Assembly (NCBI RefSeq): GCF_048544455.1
Contig: NC_133534.1
Span: 38,626,217 to 38,690,216 of the forward strand
Source of the DNA: Silene latifolia
Lineage: Eukaryota > Streptophyta > Magnoliopsida > Caryophyllales > Caryophyllaceae
Length of the DNA: 64,000 nucleotides
Direction: 5' to 3'
Part shown: in pieces, positions 1-11,504 of the stretch
Position numbering within the stretch: the stretch's first letter is position 1
How the letters are laid out: the number at the start of each line of letters is the position of its first letter
Position numbers and translations under genes: made by a program
Notes under the pieces: model-generated
Seen by the model: only the letters and a program-made list of their open reading frames with translations
Databases searched by the model: none
Told to the model about the DNA's origin: nothing

Positions 1-180
1 CACATACATGACTCAAACACATTTTCCCCACGTGACCGGTTCAAAGTTGTAGGGCGACCCCTTGCGACTTTAGGACGTCTCCCAAGCCTTTGCACTAGCT
101 CCTACAACTTTTACCCCGGGTTCATTTTAATTGACTCTCTACGTTCATTAAGTTCATTGGTTACAGGTTTCAGGATCGTC

Positions 181-192
181 GCTCTGATACCA
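181..192 (-). promoter_or_regulatory. Primer binding site (tRNA-Met) of the Tekay-like element
   Basis: The minus strand reads TGGTATCAGAGC, the standard plant tRNA-iMet primer site, two bases inside the LTR. It fixes both the LTR boundary and the element's orientation. Confidence 0.9.
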
Positions 193-194
193 TT

Positions 195-1525
195 TGTAAC
201 ACCCCCATACTCCGAGTGCCTTACCAGGACCACTTAGGTATGGAGACATCACCATCTCGGTTGCCCGAGGTATGATAATCAAACAACAGCGATAAAGAAA
301 CAACATTTATTATTAATCGTTTAATGAATGAATACAATCCTTGAAACCCAAACTGATAGTACGATACATTATTCCAAACTGTCTACTCAAACTGAAATGT
401 GAATAAAAGCTAAACTACAGCGGAAGACTCTATCGTCACGTCGTGGCCATCCCAACTATCCCGTATCATCTCTATACCTGCTCAATATCTGCTCACCATC
501 CCCGAATGGATCACCGCAGGTTTTACAAAACAACACCGGGTCGTACTAATCACACAATCAAAACAGATAACAACAATAAGACAAACAGACAAATTTGAAC
601 CGCCACACACACACACACATCCAACCAACCGTCTCAATCATCGACGTCCACTGGACCTACCGCCCGTGTGGGGGACCGCCGTTCCCACCTAAGCCCCGCT
701 CATCGTACGAGCGATAACCCTGTCCATTAATGTGCACATCCCCTTCCGTGGCGGGTTCCACGAAGGGCGAAACTAGGGCGTGAGATCACTCCCGCAAGTG
801 ACCCCACTCAGCCGAGAACGCATCTCGAGAACCATCAACAACACAACCACAATCACAAACACAATTACAATCAACAAATCAATTAACTAACTACAGCACA
901 TCACCAATATCCCATTATGGGACTAATACTGAGTAGGAAATCCTACCTGGAAAGCACACAAGCAGACGGTATCTACAGCTGTCTCAAAACGCCTCTTCTA
1001 TGAACTCTCCTCCTAACATATACACATGAATACTACTATTCAATCACTTATTCATAAAAACCCCCAATTACTAAATTAGGGTTTCACTAATCTCAACAAA
1101 ACGTTATAAAAATTATGCTAGAAGCTTACCCTTGACGCAAGGAATCCAACGACACAAACTACGATGCAAACCGACCGTCTGATCTCCGGGAATTGTCAAG
1201 AACGCGATTAGGAGGAAGGACCAACTGCTTTCTTTCTTAAACAGGTTTTAGGTTTTGGCAAAAGTGTTTTAGAATAAAGACGAATATGTTTATATACCTT
1301 AATCGCGTAATTAACAAAACCCGAGAAAAACCCCCGATAAACCGGACACTCGATCGAGTACCCAAGGTACTCGATCGAGTACCCCCCTACTCGATCGAGT
1401 GCCCCAGCTACTCGATCGAGTGCCCAACAGGTCAGAAACTATTTTATTCTGCGACACACCCCTACTCGACAGAGTAAGGGCTACTCGATAGAGTACCCCC
1501 AAGACCATAAATACGGAGTATTACA
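195..1525 (-). repeat. 5' LTR of the Tekay-like element (1331 bp)
   Basis: In element orientation the LTR starts TGTAATACTCCG and ends GGGGGTGTTACA, so TG..CA with a 5-bp inverted terminus. A TATATAAA box lies at 1290-1297 on the minus strand. A block at 1348-1494 holds four exact copies of the 12-bp palindrome ACTCGATCGAGT and two one-base variants. A short CA run lies near 602-618. Confidence 0.85.
1348..1494. repeat. Cluster of ACTCGATCGAGT palindromes in the Tekay LTR
   Basis: Exact copies lie at 1348-1359, 1369-1380, 1389-1400 and 1410-1421; variants at 1464-1475 (ACTCGACAGAGT) and 1483-1494 (ACTCGATAGAGT). The units are separated by C-rich spacers of 8-9 bp in the first four. Function is unknown; a repeated protein-binding site in the LTR is one possibility. 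Confidence 0.9.
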
Positions 1526-1529
1526 AGGA

Positions 1530-4370
1530 CATGAAGCGTTGTCCTTCATAGATTGTACCGCTGGGTATAATAAAATCCAGATGGCGCCAGAAGATGATGA
1601 AGCCACTGCGTTTCGAACACCTAAGGACATATTTTGCTATAAAGTGATGCCCTTTGGGTTAAAGAATGCGGGGGCTACGTATCACCGAGCTATGCAAAAA
1701 AAATTCGACGATGTGCTGCATGACATTGTTGAATGCTATGTCGATGATCTCGTTGTCAAATCCAAGAAAAGAGTTGATCATGTGAAATATCTTCACAAAC
1801 AATTTTTGAAAGGCTACGAAAGTGTAAACTCAAGATGAATCCTTTAAAGTGCGCTTTCAGTGTTAGCTCGGGTAAATTTTTGGGCTTCATCGTCCGTCAT
1901 CGAGGAATTGAGATAGACCAATCCAAAATCAAGGCGATATAAGACATGCCTGAGCCGTCTACACTCAAGGATCTTCGAAGCCTTCAAGGGCGTTTAGCTT
2001 ACATTCGCCGATTCATTTCCAATTTGGCAGGACGATGTCATCCGTTCAGTCATCTAATGAAAAAAGGCGCACCTTTCGAATGGGACGAATCTTGTCGCAA
2101 AGCTTTCGAAAACATCAAGAAATACTTGTCAACTCCTCCAGTCTTAGGTGCACCAATTCCGGGGAAGTCGATCATTCTGTACATTTCTGCCCAAGAACAC
2201 TCCATGGGGGCATTGTGTGCCCAAGAGAATGAGGACGGTAAAGAAAGAGCCTTGTACTATCTGATTCGCACACTTGTTGGGGCCGAACTAAAACATTCGC
2301 CCATCGAAAAGATGTGTTTAACTCTTATCTTCGCTATCCAAAAGTTGCGTCACTACTTTCAAGCTCACACCGTGCACGTGATTTCTAAAGCCGATCCGAT
2401 CAAACACATTCTGTCAAGGCCAGTGCTTTCGGAACGACTCGCCAAATGGGTCGTGCTCTTGAAGCAATACGACATAGTCTATGTGCCACAGAAAGCTGTT
2501 AAGGGACAAGCATTGGCGGATTTCTTAGCGGATCATCCAGTTCCGGGAGAGTGGAACTTCTCCGATGAACTCTCTGGAGAAGAAGTTTTCTACATCGATG
2601 TGCTTCCTTCTTGGCAGATGTACTTCGATGGAGCCGCTCGTCAGAATGGGGCAGGAGCCAGAGTCGTGTTCATTTAGCCAAAAAAAACACCGCGTGCCAT
2701 ATTCATTCATACTTCCGGAATTGTGCACAAATAACGCCGCTGAATATCAAGCTTTGATCATAGGCGTACAAATGGCTCTTGAAATGGGATGCAAATATCT
2801 TGACATCTATGGTGATTCTAAGTTGATAATTAATCAATTGCTTGGTGAATACGAAGTGAAAGAGGATAGTCTTGTGCCATATCACAAACTAGCTTTCCGC
2901 TTGTTGCAAAATTTTGATTCGTTCTTCCTAGATCATGTGCCAAGGAGTGCCAACAAGATGGCTGACGCTCTCGCAAATATCGCAGCCACTTTGGCACTGG
3001 GGGCAAGTGTTCCTACTACAGTTCCAATTTGTAAAAGATGGGTTGTGCTACCAGAAGCAGAAGATGACGATTCAACAGAAGATGTAAATGCGATTTCTGT
3101 TTATGTCGTTGACAAAGAAGATTGGCGACAACTAATCATTGACTACTTGGAGCATAATAAGTTGCCAAGTGATCCGAGGCATAAGATGGAAGTGCGACGT
3201 TGTTCTTCTCATTTCATCTACTACAAAGGGACATTGTATCGCCGATCGTTCAATAGACTTTGGCTACGATGTCTTGATGAAGATGAAGGTCGGCACGCCA
3301 TGGAGGAAGCTCATGCTGGTATATGTGGTGCTCACCAATCGGGACCAAAGTTGTGCGACCGAATCAAAAGAATGGGCGTTTACTGGCCTACGATGGTGCA
3401 AGACTGCATGGATTACGCAAAGAAGTGTGACACATGCCAGTTTCATTGAAATTTTATCCATCAACCGCCGGAGGTTCTCCATCCCACTGTCGCATCATGG
3501 CCTTTTGAAGCTTGGGGACTCGATGTAGTTGGACCTTTGCCAAATAAGTCGTCCGCTGGACATCTATACATCTTGGCCGGAACTGATTATTTTTCGAAAT
3601 GGGCGGAAGCTGTTCCCTTTCGAGAAGTGAAAAAGGAGAATGTCGTGGACTTCGTGCGAACACAAACTATATATCGATATGGCGTCCCAAGGTACATCAT
3701 TACCGATAATGGCAAACCCTTCTTCAATAAGCTCATGGATGCCTTGATTGAAAAGTTCAAGTTCGCGCAACACAAATCGTCAATGTATAATGCGCCAGCC
3801 AACGGTCTCGCCGAAGCCTTCAACAAGACTCTATGCAATCTGTTGAAGAAAATGGTTTCAAAATCAAAGCGTGATTAGCATGAGAGGCTTGGAGAAGCAC
3901 TCTGGGCATATCGCACCACGTATAGAACTCCTACCCAGTCAACGCCTTATGCCTTGGTTTACGGAGTAGAGGAGGACCTTCCACTTGAATTGGAGATTCC
4001 TTCTCTTTGTATGGCTGTTCAAATGGGTCTGGCGGAAGGTGAAAATGACAAGCTACGTTTGGCCGAACTCGAAGCTCTTGACGAAAAAAGGCTTGATGCG
4101 CAACAAAAATTGGAGTGCTACCAGGCTCGACTATCAAGGGCGTTCAATAAAAAAGTTCGTCCTAGATCTTTTCAAGTTGGCGATATGGTCTTGGCAATTC
4201 GAAGACCCGTCATAATGCCTCGTAAAGCCGGAAGTAAATTCACCTCCAAGTGGGACGGACCTTATGTTGTGCAAGAAGTGTACACCAACGACGCGTACAA
4301 GATTGTCGATAGTGAAGGAGTACGTGTTGGTCCGATCAACGCCAAGTTTTTGAAGCGCTATTACGCATAA
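1530..4370 (+). pseudogene. pol region of the Tat-lineage element (RT, RNase H, second RNase H, integrase)
   Basis: Recognisable blocks in order: reverse transcriptase with MPFGLKNAGATY and the YVDD catalytic motif; RNase H ending near 2560 with ALADFLADHPVP; a second RNase H with the MYFDGAA and NNAAEYQALI motifs; the integrase HHCC finger (CDTCQ) near 3310-3450; the integrase core (GLDVVGPLP, TDNGKPF) at about 3510-3860; and a C-terminal GDMVLAIRRP / WDGPYVV module near 4170-4370, chromodomain-free as expected for Tat. The region is a fossil with several breaks and its start is cut off by the Tekay insertion. Confidence 0.85.
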
Positions 4371-4517
4371 GACGACGATTCTGCAATAAGCCCCTAACCA
4401 CGAGCCTAAACTGCACACCAAAAAAAAAACGTTTTTCCCAAAAAAAAAAAATCCAAAAAAAAAAATCACAAAAAAAAACGATCCAAACAAAAAAAAAAAA
4501 AAAAAGATCTCTTTAAG

Positions 4518-4734
4518 GAACTACGTTGCCTTGATCCTGCGAAGTATGTTACTTTGTAGATACGTACTACGTAGGAAGCTTAAGTAAAATCCTTTTACTT
4601 AGGTGCGGCCAAACCCTCGAAAAAAAATCAATTCTGTTTTGTTCGAACTACGTTGGCTTGATCTCGTAAAGTACATCCGTTCGTGCTTTATGGGTACGTA
4701 GGCAGTTGAAGTAAACATCTTGCTTAGTCCAGCC
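4518..4734 (+). repeat. Two-copy tandem repeat downstream of Tat pol
   Basis: Two diverged copies of about 92 bp (4518-4610 and 4645-4734), both starting GAACTACGTTG and sharing TACGTAGG, AAGTAAA and a TTAGG/TTAGTCC ending. GAACTACGT..TACGTAGGCAG is a motif often seen in Tat/Ogre elements. A-rich blocks at 4420-4505 and 4741-4920 flank it. Confidence 0.65.
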
Positions 4735-4934
4735 ACACCAAAAAAAAAACCTTTTACTCCTCGCCCATAAGAGTATAAACTATGTACGACAAAACAAAAT
4801 AAATATATGAGATTGAGATATAAAAAAAAACTCAACTTATTATTATTCATCCTTAAAAAAAAACGCACACTCTTAAGTGTCAAAAGAAAAACGTATCTAA
4901 AACAAAGACAAAAAAAAAGATACAACAAATGACA

Positions 4935-7900
4935 TCATAGAAGCCACTGCAAGTTCTTCAAAGTTTCAGAAGCTTCAGTGAAAGCTTTCTCAGCTTGTTC
5001 GATCTTCCCGGCTTCTTCTTTTGCAGTCGTCATACGTGCTTCCAAAGAGGACTTATCGTGAGTCAAAGTCTTGACAATTGAGGCTCGATCGAGTTTCTTC
5101 TTTTTTGCAGCAGCAATAGACGCAACCGACTGTTGTTTCCTCGCATGTACTTCCTCCAATTCCTTCTTCAACCGCTCTTTTTTTGACGCATCTTCCTCGA
5201 AATTCCTTTGAAAAGTCTCGAGTTCTTTTGTTGCTTGATCTTCCAAAGATGCAGCACTCGAAATACGATCGTCGATATCCTTAATCTGTTCCTCAAGCTC
5301 CAAAGGATGAGGCTGATTCATCGTGTATTCTCCTCCCACAGTTTGAAGTTGTAAAGCAGCCTTAAAATAATTCTCTACATGGGCACGAAGAGCGGAGACA
5401 TCAACATTCTTTGACCTGAAATACTCAAAGACGGCCTCACAGTCCTTTTCAAGTGCTCGAATCTCGGCGACGGGAGATACCAACAACTTTGCTCGCAACT
5501 TGCTCGCCATAGACAAATACGCTTGTCGCTCAGTTTCAAGGATCGTGTTTTCTGCGAAGGAAACTTCTTTGGTTGGACTCATAATGGCATCAAACATCGC
5601 TTTCTCTGTAGGACTATCGGGATTTAATACAACATGAAGGTCTGAAAAATCATCTACGGTTCTCAACAAAGGCATGAAACCCTACGAAAAAAACGGGGTT
5701 AATGATATTAAAAAAAAAAAAGCATTTACCTCTTCAATGACAGGAAAGTCGTCAGTTGTAAGAAATCCGTCCGCTTCAGGAACGTCGTCAAGAAGGTGCC
5801 GAATACTAGGTTCCTCAGCCTTGTATCCAAACGATCGAGTGCTAGTAGGATTTTCTTTTACATTATCCTTCACAGGAAGAGCCTCTTTGTCCAAAGACGA
5901 ACGAGCCAGGCTAGGAGTAAATTTCACCTTCGAGGAAACCGACAAAGATGTACAAGTTGCATCGTTCAAATTTGCGTCGTTCAAGTTGCTCTGACCCTTT
6001 GGTGGTGATGGCCTCTTCTTCAAAGTTTGATCCACCTGACTTTGAGCACGTTTCGCTTTCTTTTTTTACTCTGGTACGGCATGACTCGCGGATGACTGGA
6101 GTGAGCTTTGTGTAATCTTTACCTTCAAAGGACGTTTCACAAAGTTATCCGAGCTCGCCAAACCTTGAACTATATCTCGCTTTCTTTTCACAACCTTCAT
6201 TATTGGAGTGACATCATTGTCGTCAGGAGATTTAGAAGACCTTATAACCTCATTCAGAAGTGGAGATTTGGAAGACATTCTAGCCTCATTCAAAAGTGGA
6301 GATTTTGAAGACCGCCTGACCTCACTCTGAAGCAGAGATTTTGATGACTTTCTAACCTCGTGTGGAATTATTAACTCAGAAAATCGCTTCAACCAAGTCG
6401 CATAAGCCGGAGTGACTGAAGTTCCAATTTTGGAATCTTCTTGCGGGATGATAAACCGTGAATTTGTTCTCAAGCAAATAGAAGTCATGAACAATTGGAA
6501 AAGGCGTTCGAGGTTGCCACCACGAATATCACGATCAAGTACACCTGGAACATCCTGATGAAAACCTAGTTGTCGCGCAAAGCGATGAGGACTATACGGT
6601 TCAACGATGTAGTTGTCATCATGCCTTAAAGTTAAGAAGCTGGACCGCGATGCAATAAGAAAGTCTTTCGGTCGACGCATCATGTTACGGCCATCATCCT
6701 TGTATTCTGCATCTTCCTTAGTCCCATGAAATGTGGAGTGCCACGAAACCTGGGTGCCAGATCGAATCCGTTCTTTTGCCTCAGTAGACCGAAAAGTTTT
6801 GACAGCATCGAGACCTTGAAACTCGATCATAGTGCCTTCAACAAACGAATGGCCAACAGAGCTATGTTAAAGAAAGTACTTGGCAAGCCACCCGTAAACA
6901 TAGTGTGCAGCAAAGTGTCCATGATCCTTGCCCGGCGTTGCCGAAGTAGAAATGTCGTTCAGACCTCGATAAATGCTCTCTAATACTGGTATGGCCAAAG
7001 AGACCATCTGGTTGCTCGCTAACAAAGAAGAAACTTTAAAGACGCTCGCTCGTATGTGGCCTAGATCGAGAACAGGGAGAACAAATGCGCAGAGCCAACA
7101 AGAAAGGAAGGATGCAAGATATGTCTGTCGTCTCTCTGCCTCCGGAACGCCTAAAATAAGAAAGAAGTCATGAGTGGTCTCGTCCCATTGCGAAGGTTCA
7201 CCGTATGAAGAAAAATCTTGTCGTAGAATCGGGAAATGTGCTTTCTTTGATGCATTAGACGAAGGAAAATACTTGGAGGTGCCTTTAAACCAAAAGCGAC
7301 ACCAGTCTTCAAAGGGCACTTTACCATTCTTATTCGCCGAAAGAGAAATCTGGTGAAACGCAGAAAATAAATACTTGCAACTTGGGGGCAAATACGGTTG
7401 AACGTTCTCATCAAATCCCTGGAGTTATTCGACCGAAGGCGCTACTTCATCATAAAATGAGCCCGTTAGAGGCAGTCCGGTGATAGAGCGGATATCCCAA
7501 AGGCTGATTGAAATTTCTCCCGCCGCTGTCAATAAAGTGTTAGTCTGTGGACACCAAAAATCGCAAAATGACTCAACTAGCTGACTACTGCGGCGGTAAA
7601 GGAAAAGTGAGGCGTAAACTGCTTCATAAATGTAGACAGATCTCAAACTGTTGCGACACTCGCAAAGAATGTCTTCTAACCATTCCCAGTAGCGCGGAAT
7701 ATAAGAAAATTCATATCCAAAGTGAAAACTGCCGTTTAGTTGAGCTTCGCCTCTGGAGCATCGAGAGTGTAAGAGCTTCGAGAAGGATGGCGTGTCGGCA
7801 CTTTCTCGATGATGTGACGAAAGGAGCACCAACAATGGTTTTTCAAGTTTCTGCCACCAGCAATTCAGATTTGACGGATACGTCAACGGCAACCACGACT

Positions 7901-8075
7901 CAGCAAAGGGACCCGTCATCGAAGGAAATATGGTGTGTTTAACTCCATTATTTGCTTCGTCATCAGCACCGTCAATCGTCACCAAATACTTCTTGCCAGA
8001 CGTTTTAGATTCGCTCGTCTTGAAGTGCACTATATCGTCTCCTAAAACAAAAAGACAAACCAAATTACTACTCAT
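4935..8075 (-). pseudogene. Antisense accessory coding region of the Tat element (plant mobile domain protein), broken
   Basis: Five long minus-strand reading frames lie head to tail between Tat integrase and the 3' LTR, antisense to pol. The upstream part (about 7425-7720) carries FCDFWCPQTNTLLTAAGEIS followed by LWDIRSITGLPLTGSFYDEV, the signature of the plant mobile domain (PMD, once annotated aminotransferase-like). The middle is basic and holds a serial SSKSPLLNE-type repeat near 6230-6350; the downstream end (4935-5675) is a heptad-rich coiled coil. Antisense extra ORFs at this position are known for Tat elements, and PMD sequence is known from plant mobile elements. Whether it is a captured host gene or a normal element gene is not decided here. 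It is interrupted and treated as a fossil. Confidence 0.7.
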
Positions 8076-9434
8076 ATTTCCTTTTCAAAAAAAAAATGGG
8101 AAAAGAAATATAAAGTGAGGTAATGTGGTGTGGACCACGTAGTCACATGTTACCAACAAGCAAACAAGAAAGAAAGAAACCAAACCATCCCCCGTAATCA
8201 CATCCAAGATTTTCAAAAAAAAAAAAAAAGGGAAAAAAATCAATCAAGTGTGGTGTAAGTGTGTAAGCCACGTATTTCCAAAGCAGAGAAAGAAAAGTAA
8301 ATCATCTAAATGCTTCGTTATCCTGTAAACCCACAAAGGCCACTTTCAAAAAAAAAATTGATTAAAAAACAAAATCAAACAAAAAAAACCCAAATTAAAT
8401 CAGCCATTGATCTTAAGTTGAGTATGTGTCTGCTGGTAATTTTGAATTCGAGTTCCACAATAACTTGAAATTTGCACCAAATTTAACTTATTCCGTGTCG
8501 TCGGAGTCACATGTCAGAGATTACAATTGGTTCCAAGTAGATCGCTGACCACACATCATCGAATTTCGCCTGTTAAAGCGTGGTCATAGGCTCGGCGCCG
8601 GGATCATCTTCACGGAGCAGAAGGCAAACGTATTCCTGTGGTATCAAGCTTATGGCTAGCGTGTCGATTACGGTTGTCACAGTCATCAGGACGGGGAAGC
8701 ACCAGGATTGGTTTTGTGACCATTGATCAGGCGTGTGACGGGTTTGCCGTCGTCGTCGGAGGCTGGAATCAAGAGAACAACGAGGAGCATTGAATCACTA
8801 GTTTTGCAAAACGCGGTGCGGTAGTTGGCAAGCTGTAGATTACTTTGTTTCCGTACGGCGATTAATGTAGCGTCGGATTCGACTTTAAGACGAGCGAGAC
8901 TAATTCAAAAGCATGGCAGGCACGGTCAACGAGGTATGCTCAATGTAAATCTCACCGCCAAGCTCAATGACCACCTCGATTTCGCAGTTCACACGCCAAA
9001 AGAGGGGTGAATTTTGAACTTTGAGAATCGCGGTCAGAAGAGTCGGCTTCTCGTTGTCGGCAGTTGAGGCAAACTTGAGCTCTTCCGTTATCAATGGTGT
9101 AAAATTATAGAGGCTTTCCCTTCCTTTTATACTCGAGCAACAAGCAGAGTTACGGAAACAAGATTTCGCGGAGACGGTAATCTGGAAATTCCTTGCGAGA
9201 GAGGACAAACAATCAATTGATCTCAGCAAGAATACCATATTTTCGACCTTTAGCAAAAGGAAAAGTTTCCAAAAAAGAAAGAGAAGCAATGGAAAAAGGG
9301 ATAATAAGAAAAATAATTTTATTACTCCTTTCTTAAATTCCAATTTTTGAGTTGGTACAAGAAGAGCTGGAATTACGTAGTCAAATGGGCAGAGATTAAA
9401 GACAAGATCCTTAATTTGGCGTAAGACAAACTAA
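8076..9434. other. 3' non-coding stretch of the Tat element
   Basis: A-rich and purine-rich spacer (8080-8400) followed by about 1 kb of mixed sequence. A 147-residue minus-strand reading frame (8900-9343) starts with a hydrophobic stretch and has no recognised domain; it may be a remnant of accessory sequence or chance. Nothing else is supported. Confidence 0.4.
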
Positions 9435-9846
9435 GGCTCTGTTTGGCAAAACTACCTGAAAATGTAGCTGAAACCTGAAAAGGTAGCTGAAAACTGAAAA
9501 GCTAACTGAAACCTGAAAAGGTAACTGATAAGGTAGCTGAAAATTATGAGCTGATAAGGTAACTAATTATATAAAAATGTGTTTGGTAAACTAGCTGAAA
9601 AGGTAGTTGATTTTGGTAAAATGACGTAAAAGGATATGAAAATGATTTAATATTATAGAATAAAGGGGTAAAAAATGGAAAATAAGTCATTTCAGGTACC
9701 TGATTTCTCAAATGCTACCTGAGGTAGCATTTCATTTCAGGTACCATATTTCACCAAGTAAGCTACTTGCCAAACACTTGCAAAAAAATCAGGTAGCTGA
9801 CCTTTTGGTCAAATAAGCTACCTGAAGTGTCGTGCCAAACGGAGCC
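9435..9846. mobile_element. Harbinger/Tourist-type MITE (412 bp) inside the Tat element
   Basis: Terminal inverted repeats GGCTCTGTTTGGCA (left) and TGCCAAACGGAGCC (right) are flanked by the 3-bp target duplication TAA (9432-9434 and 9847-9849), as for PIF/Harbinger elements. The interior is a series of GTAGCTGAAA / TCAGGTAGCT units, so the element can fold almost end to end. No coding capacity. Confidence 0.85.
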
Positions 9847-9980
9847 TAACTACGGCGTGAAATATCGATCAATAGAAAAATCAAGAAGCAGATAAGAGCA
9901 AGCTCAGACAGAGCTGTAGTAGTGAAATATGTTAAGTCGAGACCCGATCATGCTTAAACACTCAAGTCGTGTACATGACC

Positions 9981-9999
9981 AGGTCTCGAGGGGGCAATT
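9981..9999 (+). promoter_or_regulatory. Polypurine tract of the Tat element
   Basis: AGGTCTCGAGGGGGCAATT immediately precedes the TGTAGAC start of the 3' LTR; the GAGGGGGC core is the likely plus-strand primer. Confidence 0.75.
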
Positions 10000-10703
10000 T
10001 GTAGACACGTAAAAATTATACAAGTGCCACGTCGGAAGTCAAAAGTCAAAATGTTGCCACGTCGGAAGTCAAAGGTCAAAATATTGACCCGTCAAAGGAA
10101 ATACAAAATAATGCAATTAATTTGGACGAAATTTAAATAAAGTAGTCCATTTTAATTATTTTAGTTGGGTTCGACTCTCTAAAGTGATAAAATTCGACAA
10201 ACGGGTCAAACTCACTAAATGGGTCAAATACATTCAAATGAGCCAAAATGACTACCAAGTCCATTATAAAAATGCCAAGACTACCAAGTCCATTTAGGGT
10301 GGAAACCAAACCCTTCCTTTTTCTATAAATACAAACATTAGCTCTCATTTTGAGGCTAATCAGAGAATTACAAAGAAAATCACACTACAAACAAAACCTC
10401 TCTACAAAAAAACCCTCTCTACAAAAATCCTCTTCCAAGAGAAAGTTAGAGAAAAAGAAAACTACTCTTCGATCCGACATCAAGCGTTCATCGCCGTCAA
10501 TTGAAGAGAAGCAAATCAAATTCATCCAAGGAGAATCAAGTCTTCAAATCAAGACCCTCCTATTCATCCAAGTGCGGAAATCGAATCAGTAGAATAAATA
10601 GAAGATTGTACCCCAAATCTTTAAATTAATAAAATTATTATTTTGTCGCATTCTTTTGTGTTTTCTCTACTTGTTTGCAGATTTACACAAATTTGTTGCT
10701 ACA
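10000..10703 (+). repeat. 3' LTR of the Tat element (704 bp)
   Basis: Starts TGTAGACACG and ends GTTGCTACA, giving TGTAG/CTACA inverted termini. A TATAAAT box lies at 10324-10330 and an AATAAA poly-A signal at 10593-10598, in the U3-R order expected. The GCCACGTCGGAAGTCAAA unit is repeated near 10027-10074. The 5' LTR is outside the window, so age cannot be estimated. Confidence 0.8.
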
Positions 10704-11504
10704 CCACCATTAACAGCAGATTAATAAACTCATAATGTTAAAGTAGTATGAATTTTTTTTTAATATTATAGACCTCATAGCTGTTAATCTTGTTACTAAA
10801 GTGGCCGAAACTCGAACCCGCGGGTAGACCCAGACCCTACCCTTACCCATAGGGGCCGGGTATGGGTCCTCAAATTTTAGACCCTGCGGGTCTGAGTCGG
10901 GTACGGGTCCATAGGAAAAATCTCGGGTCCGGGTCCGGGTCTAGGTCTAGACGGACCATACCCAAACTCTACTCATTGCCATCCTTAGTTGGAGTGTGCA
11001 TAAATTCAATTTTTCCCAAATTTCATTTTTTCCAGTTTTGGTGGTACTTGTGTAAACTTTCAATTACGAAATGGTAAACGATATTATATGAGGGGATGAA
11101 CATATTGTTATTGTAGACTACACATCAAACAAAAATGGAGAAAATAGATAGGTGTGACTTGTAAGGAAGGACCTCAAAATATGAGAAAGGGAGAGATAAG
11201 GGGAAGTAACGAGGGGTAAGTGATGGAGAATTAGAATAGCAGGTGTGATAATTTCATGTAATTTTTTTATTCAACTTAATCCATTTTAGGCATCTTTCCG
11301 GTTTCATGTCAATTTTTTCCGGCGAGAAATTTACCCGAAATCTCCAATTGGGCTTAATTGCACGTCGGATACAACTAATGGAGTTAATTTGCACTAGTAG
11401 AAAGTTGTGGGCTAATTTACACGTAGTGACAAACGTTTGAGGCTTATTTGGCACTTACCCGTAGCTAAACTACCTAACACGAAAATTACGAATAAAATTA
11501 CATA
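10704..11504. other. Intergenic stretch with a GC-rich repeat
   Basis: No gene is supported. About 10805-10985 is GC-rich and built of GGGTCCGGGT / GACCCTACCC-type units ending ATTGCCATCC, which resembles a common dispersed plant repeat that I cannot classify. The rest is AT-rich unique-looking sequence. Confidence 0.5.

Larger units (their letters stand above)
1..1525 (-). mobile_element. Ty3/gypsy (Tekay-like chromovirus) retrotransposon, 5' end only
   Basis: This is the right-hand end of an element lying on the minus strand: a complete 5' LTR (195-1525), a primer binding site complementary to initiator tRNA-Met (181-192) and about 180 bp of leader. Gag and pol lie left of the window. The LTR begin, the PBS two bases inside it and the leader sequence resemble plant Tekay/Del chromoviruses; the lineage call is by eye. 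It is inserted into the Tat element that continues at 1526. AGGAC (1526-1530) is the expected 5-bp target duplication, but its partner is outside the window. No age can be given because the second LTR is not visible. Confidence 0.8.
1526..10703 (+). mobile_element. Ty3/gypsy Tat-lineage retrotransposon, 5' part missing from window, broken
   Basis: Plus-strand element seen from the middle of reverse transcriptase to its 3' LTR. Parts: reverse transcriptase (about 1540-1930), RNase H (2070-2560), a second archaeal-type RNase H (2610-2980), integrase (3270-4370), a tandem signature repeat (4518-4734), an antisense accessory region (4935-8075), a MITE insertion (9435-9846), a polypurine tract and the 3' LTR (10000-10703). 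The dual RNase H and the long span between integrase and LTR are known marks of the Tat lineage (Ogre, Retand, Grande relatives). The reading frames are broken in several places (about five). It is older than the Tekay element and the MITE inserted into it. Confidence 0.85.
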
